Source: Candidatus Woesearchaeota archaeon (lineage in GTDB: Archaea > Nanobdellota > Nanobdellia > Woesearchaeales > B29-G15). Taken from it: a stretch of DNA of 38,046 nucleotides. A model generated the notes under the pieces. The model saw nothing but the letters and a program-made list of their open reading frames with translations, ran no database searches and had not been told where the DNA came from. The stretch is from contig JAFCCU010000011.1 in the NCBI GenBank assembly GCA_017610005.1, positions 1 through 38,046 of the forward strand. The letters run 5' to 3'. How positions within the stretch are numbered: position 1 is the stretch's first letter; every line of letters starts with the position of its first letter. The translations under genes and the position numbers were made by a program. Below are positions 16,124 to 26,003 of this stretch, one piece after another.

Positions 16124-17914
16124 TTATTTGTGTTTATAAGTTTTGAGAAGTTTTTTCATTTCTTTAATCACATTCTCTGTTGCCTTGCCATCATTTTTTG
16201 TGTATAACTGTTTAACAAATTCTTTGGCTTTTGTTGAAGCTTCTTTTGCATATTTTTTATCTTTTAGTTTTGATAGTGTTTCTTTGAATTGTTTTGCAGA
16301 AGTTACTTCAATTCCTCCCCTTGAAAGTGGTAAGCCTTGCTCGATTCGTTTTTCAAAGTTTAAGATTATTACTGGTTTACCCATAAGCATTGCTTCAAAT
16401 GCAACTGATGAACCAAAAGAAGTGATATAATCTGATACACTAATCACTTCGTAGAGTTTTGCTGTAGGTTCCACTATAACCAAATTACTAAGTTTATTCT
16501 TAAAGAAGTCTTCAACACTTTGTTTATTCTCTTTGGGGTGGGGCTTAAATATAAATTCAAAGTGAGGATTTTCTGATGCAATCTCTAACAACAAATGATA
16601 AAGATTTGATCTATTTTGGGATGCGAACATTACTTTTGGTTTTTTTGAGAGCCCATACTTTTTAGCTAGTTTTTTATTGTCATATATTTCATTGAATAAA
16701 AAATCAAAGCGGGGATCTCCTGTGATCTTAATAATTTCTTTAGGATAGTTACATGAGTTTATTAGAGTCTTTTTAGCGTAATTTCCCCAAACACATTTAA
16801 CATTGGGGGTTGGTCTATAAAATTTACTTTTTTTATCTTGCGCTCTTGATGATTTATGGTAACCATGGCTACATCCTGGGTATATTAGTTCAAAAGAGAG
16901 TGCAAGAGTTTTTTTAGTAGGATCATTTAGCATAAATGCTTTTCCTAATAAATTCTCTTCATGATCTAATAATAATAGTTTATAATCTTCTAATAGACTA
17001 ATTTTTTTAGCAATGTGTCTTGTATCTGTAGATATTAAGCTTAATGATTTAAACATAAAATCTAACCTGGGGAGAATTACATCATAAAAACAATAACCTT
17101 TGTAAACAAATAAATTTCTAGTTTCATTAGTATTTCTTATTTTTTCCCAGATCAACTTTAGTTTTTTATGGTCTTTAAGGCAATTTATTAGGTGGGGGAG
17201 AGTATAATAATCTCCAATATATGCAATTTTTTGGTTAACAAATTCTTTAATAAATCTGTTTAGATTATTCATTTGACTTAGTCTTTCATACCTAATAAGT
17301 TTGATATCTTCTTTTTTGATTAATGGACCAAACACACTATTTTGAGTTTCATCTTTTGAAGAAAATCGAAGATTGCCTAGCGCAATGGTCTTGGCACCAT
17401 GAGGGGGGATTACTCCCTTTAATCTTCTATATCTTCCAAGGATATACCTTGTTAATAATCTTAAGTAAATAGCAGAAGCAAGAATTAGGGGTTGATTGAA
17501 GATCTTCTTTTTGGTTGAAATTTTATATTCTTCTTCAATAACTGTTAATTTTAGCTTTTTTTTAGCACAAACTAATTTTGCACATTCTATGAATGTATTT
17601 GGAAAAATATCTTTTACATAAAGTTGGACATCTTTGGTGATATGTTTGTCAAGTAACCCAATATAAAAAAGGATAACCCCAAAACCGGGCGATTTTATTA
17701 TTGGTGGAGACCACATTAAAATGTAATTAAAAAGACGGGAATAGTTAAAGCCATTAATTTGAAAATCTTTTCCAAATTCTTCACAGATTTCAGACCATTT
17801 TGGGGTGATTTCTGCAAGTGGCCATGATCCTCCTCCTCCATGAAGCCAATACACTTTCTTATCTACATGAAACTCACTATAGTGAATATCCTGTCTCAAA
17901 AACTTTATTTCCAT
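16124..17914 (-). CDS. large GT-B-like glycosyl- or polyol-phosphate transferase
   Basis: A 596-aa cytosolic protein. The N-terminal 250 residues are unfamiliar (YWLHGGGGSWPLAE near residue 23). The C-terminal part resembles the GT-B transferases of capsule synthesis, CDP-glycerol glycerophosphotransferases and polysialyltransferases: CVWGNYAKKTLI, ITGDPRFDFL, FIFKPHPKEN and TSFGSSVAFEAMLMGKPVII. With CMP-nonulosonate genes nearby it could be the transferase using that donor, but this is inference. It lies 12 bases downstream of the Nudix gene on the same strand as read on plus coordinates, and its ATG at 17914 lacks a clear ribosome-binding site. Confidence 0.65.
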   Translation of the reverse strand: MEIKFLRQDIHYSEFHVDKKVYWLHGGGGSWPLAEITPKWSEICEEFGKDFQINGFNYSRLFNYILMWSPPIIKSPGFGVILFYIGLLDKHITKDVQLYVKDIFPNTFIECAKLVCAKKKLKLTVIEEEYKISTKKKIFNQPLILASAIYLRLLTRYILGRYRRLKGVIPPHGAKTIALGNLRFSSKDETQNSVFGPLIKKEDIKLIRYERLSQMNNLNRFIKEFVNQKIAYIGDYYTLPHLINCLKDHKKLKLIWEKIRNTNETRNLFVYKGYCFYDVILPRLDFMFKSLSLISTDTRHIAKKISLLEDYKLLLLDHEENLLGKAFMLNDPTKKTLALSFELIYPGCSHGYHKSSRAQDKKSKFYRPTPNVKCVWGNYAKKTLINSCNYPKEIIKITGDPRFDFLFNEIYDNKKLAKKYGLSKKPKVMFASQNRSNLYHLLLEIASENPHFEFIFKPHPKENKQSVEDFFKNKLSNLVIVEPTAKLYEVISVSDYITSFGSSVAFEAMLMGKPVIILNFEKRIEQGLPLSRGGIEVTSAKQFKETLSKLKDKKYAKEASTKAKEFVKQLYTKNDGKATENVIKEMKKLLKTYKHK

Positions 17915-18083
17915 TTTACACAGATACCCTCAATTACATTATTAATCTTTTGATATTTTATTTTGGAATTTTCCCTGCATCGGAAACTTAAAAAGGAACA
18001 AACTTTGTTTGAATTGATGTAGGAATAAATTTTTTTATTTCTAGAGCAAAATTTAAAAAAGGATTACATATTAACATCGGAGA
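17915..18083. promoter_or_regulatory. divergent intergenic region with TATA-like boxes
   Basis: This AT-rich gap separates the minus-strand transferase from the plus-strand SGNH gene. On the plus strand TTTAAAAAAGG at about 18051-18061 lies about 28 bases before ATG 18084, and CTTAAAAAGG at about 17987-17996 is a second candidate. On the minus strand an AATAAAATATC stretch near 17952-17962 could serve the gene at 17914. No other structure was seen. Confidence 0.4.
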
Positions 18084-19145
18084 ATGGGGAGGGGGAAATT
18101 TTTCATTGGGTTTTTGCTAACAGTAATAATTGGTATAGGTTTAATAATGGCCATAAATTACATTATTAATCCAAAATCAGAATTTAAAACAACATTCTTC
18201 CAACCCCTCGTTAGATCTGCTCGAACACAAAAGGTTGAACTTTTGCGAGACTTAAATTATTCTCCTCAAATTGTTATCTTGGGCTCAAGCCATGTTTTAA
18301 ATTTGGATCCAGAGTTAATTCAAAACTTGACCAATAAAAGAGCATTTAATGCGGCTGTTTACTTCGCAAATACTGAGGAGTTATTAGCATTTGTCCTTTA
18401 TATGAAAGAAGATTTAGGATTCTTGCCAGAGGAGATATGGGTAGGTTTAGATATCGATTCTTTTCATGATAATCGGAAACTCGATTCAAGGCTACTTGCT
18501 GAAAAACGATTATATAGTAAAATTAAACATACTGTTCTCCCTCCAACTTTTATAAGCTTAGTTAGTTCACTTTCCCCATCATACATCTTTGATGATTTAA
18601 GGGTTGTTTATTATACTTTTAATGGCTATCCTGAACAAAAGATCAATATAACAAAGAAAGGGGTTTTAGTTAGATATGATATGGATGCATTAAAGGCAAG
18701 TGGAGAATTTAATATTGACAAAAGAATTAATGAGACTATGATGGATTCATTTAAAAATCGGTTTTCAGGAATGGGCAAACTTGATGAAAAAAGAAAAGAA
18801 TATTTTGAGAAATTTTTAAGTGTTTGTAAAGAGAATGATATTGAATTAAAGATTTTTATTACTCCTTTGCATAAAACATTAGAGGAATATTTTACTGAAA
18901 ATTCAAAATATCAAGAATTACTTGAAGATACGAGAGTTTATCTTTCTAAGTTACAAAAAAAATACCCATTTTATTGGGTAGACTATTCGGAGGTTAGCTC
19001 ATTTTTTGGGGCTGAAGATGGGTTTATTGATGGAGACCATGTGGATGAGCATAATGCAGATTTGATAGTGAGAGAATTATTAAGTATAGATCTTAAAAAA
19101 GGAATTAATTTAAGTGCGCTTTGGGGTGAAAGTCTTGTTATTTAA
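18084..19145 (+). CDS. membrane-anchored SGNH-hydrolase-like protein, AlgJ/AlgX-like partner of the MBOAT
   Basis: A 353-aa protein with an N-terminal membrane anchor (residues about 6-28) and an extracytoplasmic domain. VILGSSHVLNLDP at about 64-76 supplies the SGNH-type nucleophile Ser (GSSH 67-70), and DGDHVDEHNADLI near the C-terminus supplies the Asp and His. In alginate and similar acetylation systems such proteins accept an acyl group from the MBOAT partner and pass it to the polysaccharide. The next gene, overlapping by 11 bases, is that MBOAT, which strongly supports the role. Family similarity is by motif and context only; the acceptor glycan is unknown. Confidence 0.72.
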   Translation: MGRGKFFIGFLLTVIIGIGLIMAINYIINPKSEFKTTFFQPLVRSARTQKVELLRDLNYSPQIVILGSSHVLNLDPELIQNLTNKRAFNAAVYFANTEELLAFVLYMKEDLGFLPEEIWVGLDIDSFHDNRKLDSRLLAEKRLYSKIKHTVLPPTFISLVSSLSPSYIFDDLRVVYYTFNGYPEQKINITKKGVLVRYDMDALKASGEFNIDKRINETMMDSFKNRFSGMGKLDEKRKEYFEKFLSVCKENDIELKIFITPLHKTLEEYFTENSKYQELLEDTRVYLSKLQKKYPFYWVDYSEVSSFFGAEDGFIDGDHVDEHNADLIVRELLSIDLKKGINLSALWGESLVI

Positions 19146-20529
19146 TTCAATTAATTTTTTATTTTATTTTTTCCCAGTAGTTTTTATCTTATATTGGTTA
19201 GCTAAGAAAAAAAACCAGAGATATACAATACTAACTTTTGCATCTTACATTTTCTATGCATTTTGGAATTGGAAGTTTACTGGCTTGATGCTAGTTTCAA
19301 CAATAGTTGATTTTTTTGCAGGGAGATATATTGCGGCACATCCTGATTCTAAGGTTAAAAGAAGAATTGGATTAGCAACATCTTTAATTGCAAACCTTGG
19401 CCTCCTTGGATTTTTTAAGTACTTTAATTTCACAGTAGGCACCTTTTCAACTCTTGCTTCATTATTTGGAATTGAAGCAAGTTTTCCTGTGTTAAAGGTA
19501 ATTTTGCCTGTGGGTATCTCGTTTTATACATTCCAGACAATGAGTTATTCCATTGATATTTATTTAAAGAGATTAAAGCCAACAAATAAGTTCATGGAAT
19601 TTGCTTGTTATGTGTCACTGTTTCCACAACTTGTTGCTGGACCAATTGTTCGATACTCTGAGATAATGAAAGATCTGGATAATGTGGATAGTGCGCCTAA
19701 ATTTTCAATGTTTCACAGAGGGATTAACAGGTTTGTTTTAGGTATTGCAAAAAAAGTTATAATTGCAGATACTATTGCTATGTTTATTAATCCACTATTT
19801 GCAAATTTTGCTTCGCTTGGATTTATAACTGCCTGGCTTGCGATTTTAGGATACACTTATCAATTGTACTTTGATTTTTCAGGATATTCTGATATGGCGA
19901 TTGGTCTTGGTTTATTATTTGGATTTAATTTTCCAGAAAACTTCAATTCACCTTACAAGGCTAAACATATCAGCGATTTTTGGAGAAGATGGCACATGTC
20001 TTTATCAAGATGGCTTAAGGATTATGTTTATATCTCTTGGCTTGGGGGAAATAGAAAAGGCAAGGTAATATTATTTTTTAACTTAATTTTAACAATGTTC
20101 TTGGGGGGACTTTGGCATGGGGCTAGTTGGACTTTTGTTGTTTGGGGGCTTTATCATGGTATTTTAATTGCAATACACAAAGTCATAGCGATTCCATGGA
20201 GGAAGATGCCGATTATTTTTCAAAGAGGAATTACTTTCTTTTTAGTTGTGATTGGTTGGGTATTTTTTAGATCAGAATCATTTGAGATGGCTGCAATTCT
20301 TCTTAAAAAGATGTTTACAATTACTGCCACTTCTGCAATTAATTTTAATATTGTTATAATTGCAGCATTTGTTTTTGGTTGTTTTATCATAACTAACTTT
20401 TTTAAAAACACTGGCGAAATGAAGTTTTCAAAGAATATTTGGTGGGCAATGCTTTTGGGGGGAATGCTTGTATTTGCAATAATATTAATTGGAAGGGCAG
20501 CAAGCCCCTTTTTGTATTATCAATTTTAA
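19135..20529 (+). CDS. MBOAT-family O-acyltransferase (AlgI/DltB-like)
   Basis: A 464-aa multipass membrane protein (about 10-12 segments). Landmarks are LLFNSINFLFYFFPVVF at the N-terminus, PVGISFYTFQTMSYSID, FPQLVAGPIVRYSEI, YTYQLYFDFSGYSDMAIGLG, HISDFWRRWHMSLSRWL and GGLWHGASWTFVVWG with the MBOAT histidine. It would move acyl (usually acetyl) groups across the membrane for O-acylation of surface glycan. The frame is open from a GTG at 19114, but the family begins at LLFNS, so TTG 19135 behind GGGGTGA is chosen; GTG 19126 is the alternative. It sits between its SGNH partner and aglB. Confidence 0.88.
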   Translation: MLFNSINFLFYFFPVVFILYWLAKKKNQRYTILTFASYIFYAFWNWKFTGLMLVSTIVDFFAGRYIAAHPDSKVKRRIGLATSLIANLGLLGFFKYFNFTVGTFSTLASLFGIEASFPVLKVILPVGISFYTFQTMSYSIDIYLKRLKPTNKFMEFACYVSLFPQLVAGPIVRYSEIMKDLDNVDSAPKFSMFHRGINRFVLGIAKKVIIADTIAMFINPLFANFASLGFITAWLAILGYTYQLYFDFSGYSDMAIGLGLLFGFNFPENFNSPYKAKHISDFWRRWHMSLSRWLKDYVYISWLGGNRKGKVILFFNLILTMFLGGLWHGASWTFVVWGLYHGILIAIHKVIAIPWRKMPIIFQRGITFFLVVIGWVFFRSESFEMAAILLKKMFTITATSAINFNIVIIAAFVFGCFIITNFFKNTGEMKFSKNIWWAMLLGGMLVFAIILIGRAASPFLYYQF

Positions 20530-20537
20530 TGGAAAAA

Positions 20538-20547
20538 GTTTATAAAC
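20538..20547 (+). promoter_or_regulatory. TATA box upstream of aglB
   Basis: GTTTATAAAC is centred about 46 bases before ATG 20589, implying a leader of about 20 bases that contains GGGGGATGAG as ribosome-binding site. It indicates that the oligosaccharyltransferase can be transcribed separately from the O-acylation pair. Confidence 0.5.
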
Positions 20548-20588
20548 AGCCCTTAATTTTTCTGGAAGAATCAGGGGGATGAGTTTTT

Positions 20589-23405
20589 ATGACTGACAAG
20601 AAAGAAGTTGAAATTGATTTTGGTAGAATTTTTTCAATATTTAAGAAAAAAGGCAAAAAAAATACAGATAGCAATTTTAACCTTGGACGCTTAAGTTTTG
20701 TAACTCAACCTTGGGTTTTAGTCACTTTGTTAATCTTAATCCCTTTTGTATTCTCTTTTGGCTTAAGGATGGTTCCAGCGTATCTCCCTTTGACTGATGA
20801 TTGGGCAGAAGATGCTGTTTTAAGGAATATTCAAAATACGCTTGCAGCAGAAATTAATGGGCAACACCCCAATCTTCCAGCGACACAAAAACAGGCCCTT
20901 CTCCAAGAATCTGTAGATCAGATGTTAAAGGAAAACAAGGCAGATATTGATGCGTCCATTAAACAAACCTCTGAGTATTTTAGAAGCAGATTACAAAATG
21001 AAAATAATTATACTTACTTACTTGCAATTGATCCGTATACTTATGTCAGAAAAGCAAGAAATATTTTAGAAACTGGAAATTATTATGATAAATTAAATGA
21101 AGGAGTTCCTTGGGATGATCATATGATTGCACCAATTGGAAGCTCGATGGGGTTTAACCTTCATCAATATATTATTGCTATTAACCATCGTATACTTTCT
21201 TTCTTTGGATTCAAGGATTTGATTGGAACTGCTTTTTTTGTTCCAATTTTCTTTTCAGCACTTGCAGTTATCCCTGCATTCTTTTTGGGAAAGCGGTTTG
21301 CAGGTAATACTGGTGGTTTTGTTTCAGCAATGATTGTGGCAGTTGCCTCTCCTTTTTTATCTAGGACTGCAGGAGGATTTGTTGATACTGATGCATATGC
21401 TGTATTTTTCCCATTATTAATCTCCTGGCTTTTTATTGAAGCAATGGAGCGAAAGCCATTAATTTCAAAAATTATCTATGCAAGTTTGGCTGCTGTTGCA
21501 TTAACTGTATTTTCTTATATCTGGGAATGGTGGTTCATCTTTAACTTACTATTGGCTGTTATTGTTGGATTTTATGGCTTTAATCTATTAAGGTCTTTCA
21601 TTACAAAAAAAAGCTTTAAGCTTGATAAACCAATCATTAGAAATCTTTATTCAAGTGCAACTTTTGTGGGTGTTTCGGTATTATTAATTGGCCTTTTAAA
21701 AGGATTTAAGACTGCAATACTTAATCCCATTTTATATCCTCTTGAATACTTCAATTATAAGGCAGTTGCAACAGTTAAAATCTGGCCAAATGTTATGACC
21801 ACGGTTGCAGAGCAAAATGCACTTTCTGCTTCGAAAGTTGTAAGTATGATGGGCGGTCAATTACTATTTATTACTGCTTTAATTGGACTTTATTTTATTG
21901 CATTTAACTTTAAAAAATTAACAAAGCAAGATATTTATCAATTAATTGGGGGATCTGCTTGGCTATTTGTGTTTACAATCTTTATGCAACCAACAAGTGC
22001 AGTGATATTTGATATCTTGGTTTTAGTTCCTTTTGTAGCAAGATACCTCTTTTTACTTAAGGGAAATAGCGAAGTTAGTATTGAATTTTCAATTTTAACA
22101 TTGACTTGGTTTTTGATAACTTTTTTTGCATCTGTGAGAGGGGTTAGATTTACTTTGCTTTTGGTGCCTGTTATTGCTTTAGGATTTGGAGTTGCGATTG
22201 GAAAGCTGTCGATGTTACTTCAAAAATCTTTTTCAAAGAGTTTTGATTTAGATATTAGATGGGCTAAAGCTGTGACCGCAGTTGCAATTATGTTAATTCT
22301 GGTCCCTCCAATTAGATCTGGGTATAATACTGCAGTCCATGAGCTTCCGTCAATGAATGATGCATGGTATGAATCTTTAACTAAGATCAAAGAAGAATCT
22401 TCGCCAGATGCAATTATTAATTCATGGTGGGATTTCGGTCATTGGTTTAAGGCCATTGGGGATCGGGCAGTTACTTTTGATGGTGCTTCACAAAATACAC
22501 CCATGGCCCATTGGATTGGTTTATCTTTGATGTCTAATTATGAAAACTTAACTGTTGGAATATTAAGAATGCTTGATTGTGGTTCAAATACTGCTTTTGA
22601 GGTTCTTGATAAGGAACTTAATGACGAACCAAAGAGTGTCAAGATTCTTTATGATATAGTTGCCGGGGATAAAACTCGGGCAAAAGAGATATTAAAGGAA
22701 AAGGGAATAACTGATGCTACGGCTACAGAAGTTGTGAAGTATACTCATTGTTCGCCTCCAGAAAACTATTATATTGTTTCAGATGATATGGTTGGCAAGG
22801 CAGGGGTTTGGGCTCACTTTGGGGCCTGGGATTTTGATAAGGCCAATATGTACAGAGAAGTATCTAAGAGATCCAAAGAAGAAGCAATAGCATTCCTTGA
22901 AGAAGAATATTCTTTTGAATATAATGATGCAATGAGGATTTATTATGAAATTGAGAGTACTCCTGCAAATGATTGGATCGCACCTTGGCCAAGTTATGCA
23001 TCAAAGCCCACGGGATGTGTAATTCAAACTGATGAAACAATGGTCTGCCCACTAGTTGCTGGAAATAATCAACTTCCATTTATAATCAATATAACAAATA
23101 TGGAAAGTTATATTGAAACTGCAGAAGGCAAGGTTTATCCTGAAGTGTTGACCTTCCCTTCAGGAGAAGGATTTGGTGTTAAATCTTTCGAGGGAGAATC
23201 AATTAATCTGGGGCTTAATTTAATCGCGTCAGGAGAAGGGTACTCTGCAATTCTCGTTGAACCAGTAATTGCTCTTAGTACATTTAATAAGCTCTTTTAC
23301 CACAAGGCACATGGGCTTAAGTGTTTTGAACTTTTTGACTCAAAAACTCAAGTTAGTGGTGGAAAAATTTATGTGTATAAGGTTGATTGGAGCTGCTCTC
23401 AATGA
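20589..23405 (+). CDS. aglB: dolichyl-phosphate oligosaccharide--protein glycosyltransferase (AglB/STT3)
   Basis: A 938-aa oligosaccharyltransferase catalytic subunit. It has a cytosolic N-terminus of about 35 residues, about 13 membrane segments and a C-terminal soluble domain. The catalytic motif WWDFGHW starts at residue 613, and a first-loop acidic motif lies in AIDPYTYVRKARN. Between the first membrane segment and that loop motif lie roughly 75 extra residues rich in Gln, Asn and Lys. It transfers a lipid-linked glycan to Asn of exported proteins at the outer membrane face, so it is the final consumer of glycans made here. The downstream DPM1-like gene overlaps by 4 bases, indicating co-expression. 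Confidence 0.93.
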   Translation: MTDKKEVEIDFGRIFSIFKKKGKKNTDSNFNLGRLSFVTQPWVLVTLLILIPFVFSFGLRMVPAYLPLTDDWAEDAVLRNIQNTLAAEINGQHPNLPATQKQALLQESVDQMLKENKADIDASIKQTSEYFRSRLQNENNYTYLLAIDPYTYVRKARNILETGNYYDKLNEGVPWDDHMIAPIGSSMGFNLHQYIIAINHRILSFFGFKDLIGTAFFVPIFFSALAVIPAFFLGKRFAGNTGGFVSAMIVAVASPFLSRTAGGFVDTDAYAVFFPLLISWLFIEAMERKPLISKIIYASLAAVALTVFSYIWEWWFIFNLLLAVIVGFYGFNLLRSFITKKSFKLDKPIIRNLYSSATFVGVSVLLIGLLKGFKTAILNPILYPLEYFNYKAVATVKIWPNVMTTVAEQNALSASKVVSMMGGQLLFITALIGLYFIAFNFKKLTKQDIYQLIGGSAWLFVFTIFMQPTSAVIFDILVLVPFVARYLFLLKGNSEVSIEFSILTLTWFLITFFASVRGVRFTLLLVPVIALGFGVAIGKLSMLLQKSFSKSFDLDIRWAKAVTAVAIMLILVPPIRSGYNTAVHELPSMNDAWYESLTKIKEESSPDAIINSWWDFGHWFKAIGDRAVTFDGASQNTPMAHWIGLSLMSNYENLTVGILRMLDCGSNTAFEVLDKELNDEPKSVKILYDIVAGDKTRAKEILKEKGITDATATEVVKYTHCSPPENYYIVSDDMVGKAGVWAHFGAWDFDKANMYREVSKRSKEEAIAFLEEEYSFEYNDAMRIYYEIESTPANDWIAPWPSYASKPTGCVIQTDETMVCPLVAGNNQLPFIINITNMESYIETAEGKVYPEVLTFPSGEGFGVKSFEGESINLGLNLIASGEGYSAILVEPVIALSTFNKLFYHKAHGLKCFELFDSKTQVSGGKIYVYKVDWSCSQ

Positions 23406-24100
23406 AGTTATCAATATTAATGCCCGCATATAATGAAGAGGATACAATTGAAGAGATTCTAAAGAGGATACAAAAAGCAGATATTAAGAAATTAACTAAA
23501 GAAATTGTAATTGTTGATGACGGGAGCAAAGATAAAACTGCAGAGATTGTAAGAAGGCTAGCAAAAACACAAAAAAATATCAAATTTATTCAGCATAAAA
23601 AAAACTCTGGGAAGGGTGCTGCTATGAGGACTGCAATTAAACATGCAACAGGTGATATTGCAATAGTCCAAGATGCAGATTTAGAATATGATCCAAATGA
23701 TTATTGGAGAGTTATCAAGCCGATTGTTAATGGAGATTTTCAAGTCGTTTATGGCTCTAGGAGGCTTGGAAAACATCATAGGGAACATTCGGGGGCATTA
23801 TTTTTTTTCGGTGGTTGGACACTAACTGTTCTTACAAACATTTTATTCTTTTTAAGACTATCAGATGAACCAACTTGTTATAAGGCATTTAAATTAGACT
23901 TATTAAAGAGCATTCCTCTAGTCTGTGAACGGTTTGAATTTTGCCCTGAAGTAACAGCAAAGGTTGCAAAAAGAGGAATTAAAATAAAAGAAGTTCCAAT
24001 TTCTTATTACCCTCGATCTGTAGAAGAAGGTAAAAAAATCAATTACAAGGATTGGTTTGAAGCAGTTTGGACATTATTAAAATGGCGTATTAAATCCTAA
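23402..24100 (+). CDS. GT2 glycosyltransferase, dolichol-phosphate mannose synthase-like
   Basis: A 232-aa GT-A enzyme with LSILMPAYNEEDTIEEIL, IVIVDDGSKDKTAEI, NSGKGAAMRTAI and the DxD-type VQDADLEYDPNDY. It lacks membrane segments, as in the catalytic-only DPM1 type, and would load a sugar from NDP onto dolichyl or polyprenyl phosphate at the inner face. The frame opens at 23387, but ATG 23402 overlaps the aglB stop (ATGA) and begins at the conserved strand. Its 3' end overlaps the convergent GT-C gene by 11 bases. The sugar is unknown. Confidence 0.87.
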   Translation: MKLSILMPAYNEEDTIEEILKRIQKADIKKLTKEIVIVDDGSKDKTAEIVRRLAKTQKNIKFIQHKKNSGKGAAMRTAIKHATGDIAIVQDADLEYDPNDYWRVIKPIVNGDFQVVYGSRRLGKHHREHSGALFFFGGWTLTVLTNILFFLRLSDEPTCYKAFKLDLLKSIPLVCERFEFCPEVTAKVAKRGIKIKEVPISYYPRSVEEGKKINYKDWFEAVWTLLKWRIKS

Positions 24101-25952
24101 CTTCATAGACCTTTGCTAGGACTTGATTATCTTGAGAAAAACTTTGTATTTCTATTAAGAATTTATCTAATGAATATGACCAGGGATGACCCATATCAAA
24201 TTGGGGGGGGTAGGCTACAAGCATGTCAAGCTTTGGTACTAATGGGTTATTTCTTGAGCTTGGATCAATTGCCATATTTTCTGGAGTATAGGCAACCCCA
24301 TTTTCTTTAAAATATTGCCGGTTTTCTGGTGTATCACGTACATAAAGTGGATCAAAATACCCTACTAACGCCCCTCCCTTGTCGAATTGGAATTCTGCTC
24401 TTAACCAGTAATAGTCCCAGTATAAATATTTAACATTGTACTTTTTAAGAAGAGTTTTTTGCGTATCTGTATTATTCCCATAAAGTATTACTGCAAGATC
24501 CCCTTGACGTTCAAATACTGGAGAGATTAAACTTTCTTGATTTCCCCTTACTGCTAAAAATTTCCTTCCGGAAATACCATTTACTGCAGAACCAATTTCT
24601 TTTGGGGCAATGAACATATCTTCAATTCCAGTGTACCTCGTAAGCCATGTTGATGCATCAATTAAATATGGTGCGAGTGGACTTTTCCCCGTTTGATACC
24701 ACTTGTAGTTCTCGACCCTATAATTAAAGTCAAGCACATTAAAAATTAGCAAAATACCTATTAATAGATAGGGGATATACTTAGTAAATTCAAATTTGGA
24801 AAATACTTCCATAATAACTAATATTGCAAAAGGTACAATGAGCATCGATAATATCCTGTAAAAGAATAATTGCATTAAATAAGGGTCCATATGAAATCCC
24901 ATTATTGGTACTGTCAATAAGAAATGTAATGGGATAATAAATGCACTAGCATAAATTAAAATTAAAAAATGATCTCTAAATTTAAATTTCTTTATTAAAA
25001 ATAGTGAAATTGTGCCAATTGTTATTAATATGGAAGACAAAGACCACACCCAAGGAGACTGCCCATCTTTAAAATGGAAAAATAAGTTTTTGAAGTGGGT
25101 CCCAAAGTACCCAAAAATAGCTGAGGCCTGTCCCAAATCAATATGTCTTAGCTTTGGTTCTGGATTTGGGACTTGGCCATGGTAAACAAAGATTGCTTGG
25201 AACCAGTAAACTTGGGCTATAATAAATCCGATAAAAAATACGACTAGTAAAAGTAAGAGGGGTTTATACCATTCTTTTTTAAGTTTTGATATATTGATTT
25301 TAAACTTCTTTTTTTTTATTTTAACAAAGTCTATGTAATACATGAAAATAAACATAAAAGGCATAAAGAAAATTGCCATTGGGAAAAATGCCATATGAGA
25401 TAAACTGCCAATTCCCCAGATTACTCCAGTTATTAATGCCCACATGTATTTTCTTGTTTTCAATAATTTGTAAACACTTAGGAAAAATAATGGCCAGAGT
25501 ATAAACAAAGTTAATTCCCTGTATTTTAAAATTGGGAAAAAAGCGAGCCTTACAAATATTAATACAGAGATTAAAGCAAGTGATTTATTTTTAAAAACAG
25601 CATTTGAAAACCAATATGTAATTAGCATCGAAAAAAAAATTACAATAAATGAAAAAATGAACATTGCATTCATTGCATTCAAATTAAAAACTCTAGCCAT
25701 ATTTCCAACTAAGAACCCATATATTGGAGAGTAATTTGGTGTTGTTAGTTCATTTGTAAAGGATTTAAATGGTGCTCCCCCGTAGATTACATGGTTAACT
25801 GCACCCATTTGGTGATAATAATCCCCCCCATATAACGGGGAAGGCATTTGTTGAAATTGAGATACAAGGTTTATTTGGAATATTACATAAACTAAAAAGA
25901 GGACTAAAAGTGCATAATCTTGCCAAACAAGTTTTTTTAGTAATCCCCCCAT
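24090..25952 (-). CDS. multipass membrane protein, probable GT-C-fold glycosyltransferase
   Basis: A 620-aa protein with about a dozen membrane segments and a C-terminal soluble part of about 180 residues. The first outer loop holds PLYGGDYYHQMGAVNH, whose Asp is placed as in GT-C enzymes using polyprenyl-phosphate sugars, and PNYSPIYGFLVG follows. No closer family is recognised. It is transcribed divergently from the SMR-flippase/GT2 operon, from what looks like the same TATA box, so it may use the lipid-linked sugar they make and flip. Start ATG 25952 is leaderless. Confidence 0.6.
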   Translation of the reverse strand: MGGLLKKLVWQDYALLVLFLVYVIFQINLVSQFQQMPSPLYGGDYYHQMGAVNHVIYGGAPFKSFTNELTTPNYSPIYGFLVGNMARVFNLNAMNAMFIFSFIVIFFSMLITYWFSNAVFKNKSLALISVLIFVRLAFFPILKYRELTLFILWPLFFLSVYKLLKTRKYMWALITGVIWGIGSLSHMAFFPMAIFFMPFMFIFMYYIDFVKIKKKKFKINISKLKKEWYKPLLLLLVVFFIGFIIAQVYWFQAIFVYHGQVPNPEPKLRHIDLGQASAIFGYFGTHFKNLFFHFKDGQSPWVWSLSSILITIGTISLFLIKKFKFRDHFLILIYASAFIIPLHFLLTVPIMGFHMDPYLMQLFFYRILSMLIVPFAILVIMEVFSKFEFTKYIPYLLIGILLIFNVLDFNYRVENYKWYQTGKSPLAPYLIDASTWLTRYTGIEDMFIAPKEIGSAVNGISGRKFLAVRGNQESLISPVFERQGDLAVILYGNNTDTQKTLLKKYNVKYLYWDYYWLRAEFQFDKGGALVGYFDPLYVRDTPENRQYFKENGVAYTPENMAIDPSSRNNPLVPKLDMLVAYPPQFDMGHPWSYSLDKFLIEIQSFSQDNQVLAKVYEVRI

Positions 25953-25970
25953 ATCCTTATATTTTCACAA

Positions 25971-25981
25971 ATTATATAAAT
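25971..25981. promoter_or_regulatory. shared symmetric TATA box for divergent leaderless genes
   Basis: ATTATATAAAT lies in a 51-base gap. Read on the plus strand it is centred about 28 bases before ATG 26004; read on the minus strand (ATTTATATAAT) it is about 24 bases before ATG 25952. No other good TATA box or ribosome-binding site is present on either side, so one element probably drives both leaderless transcripts. Confidence 0.55.
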
Positions 25982-26003
25982 AACTTTTGTTTAAATTTGG
26001 ATT

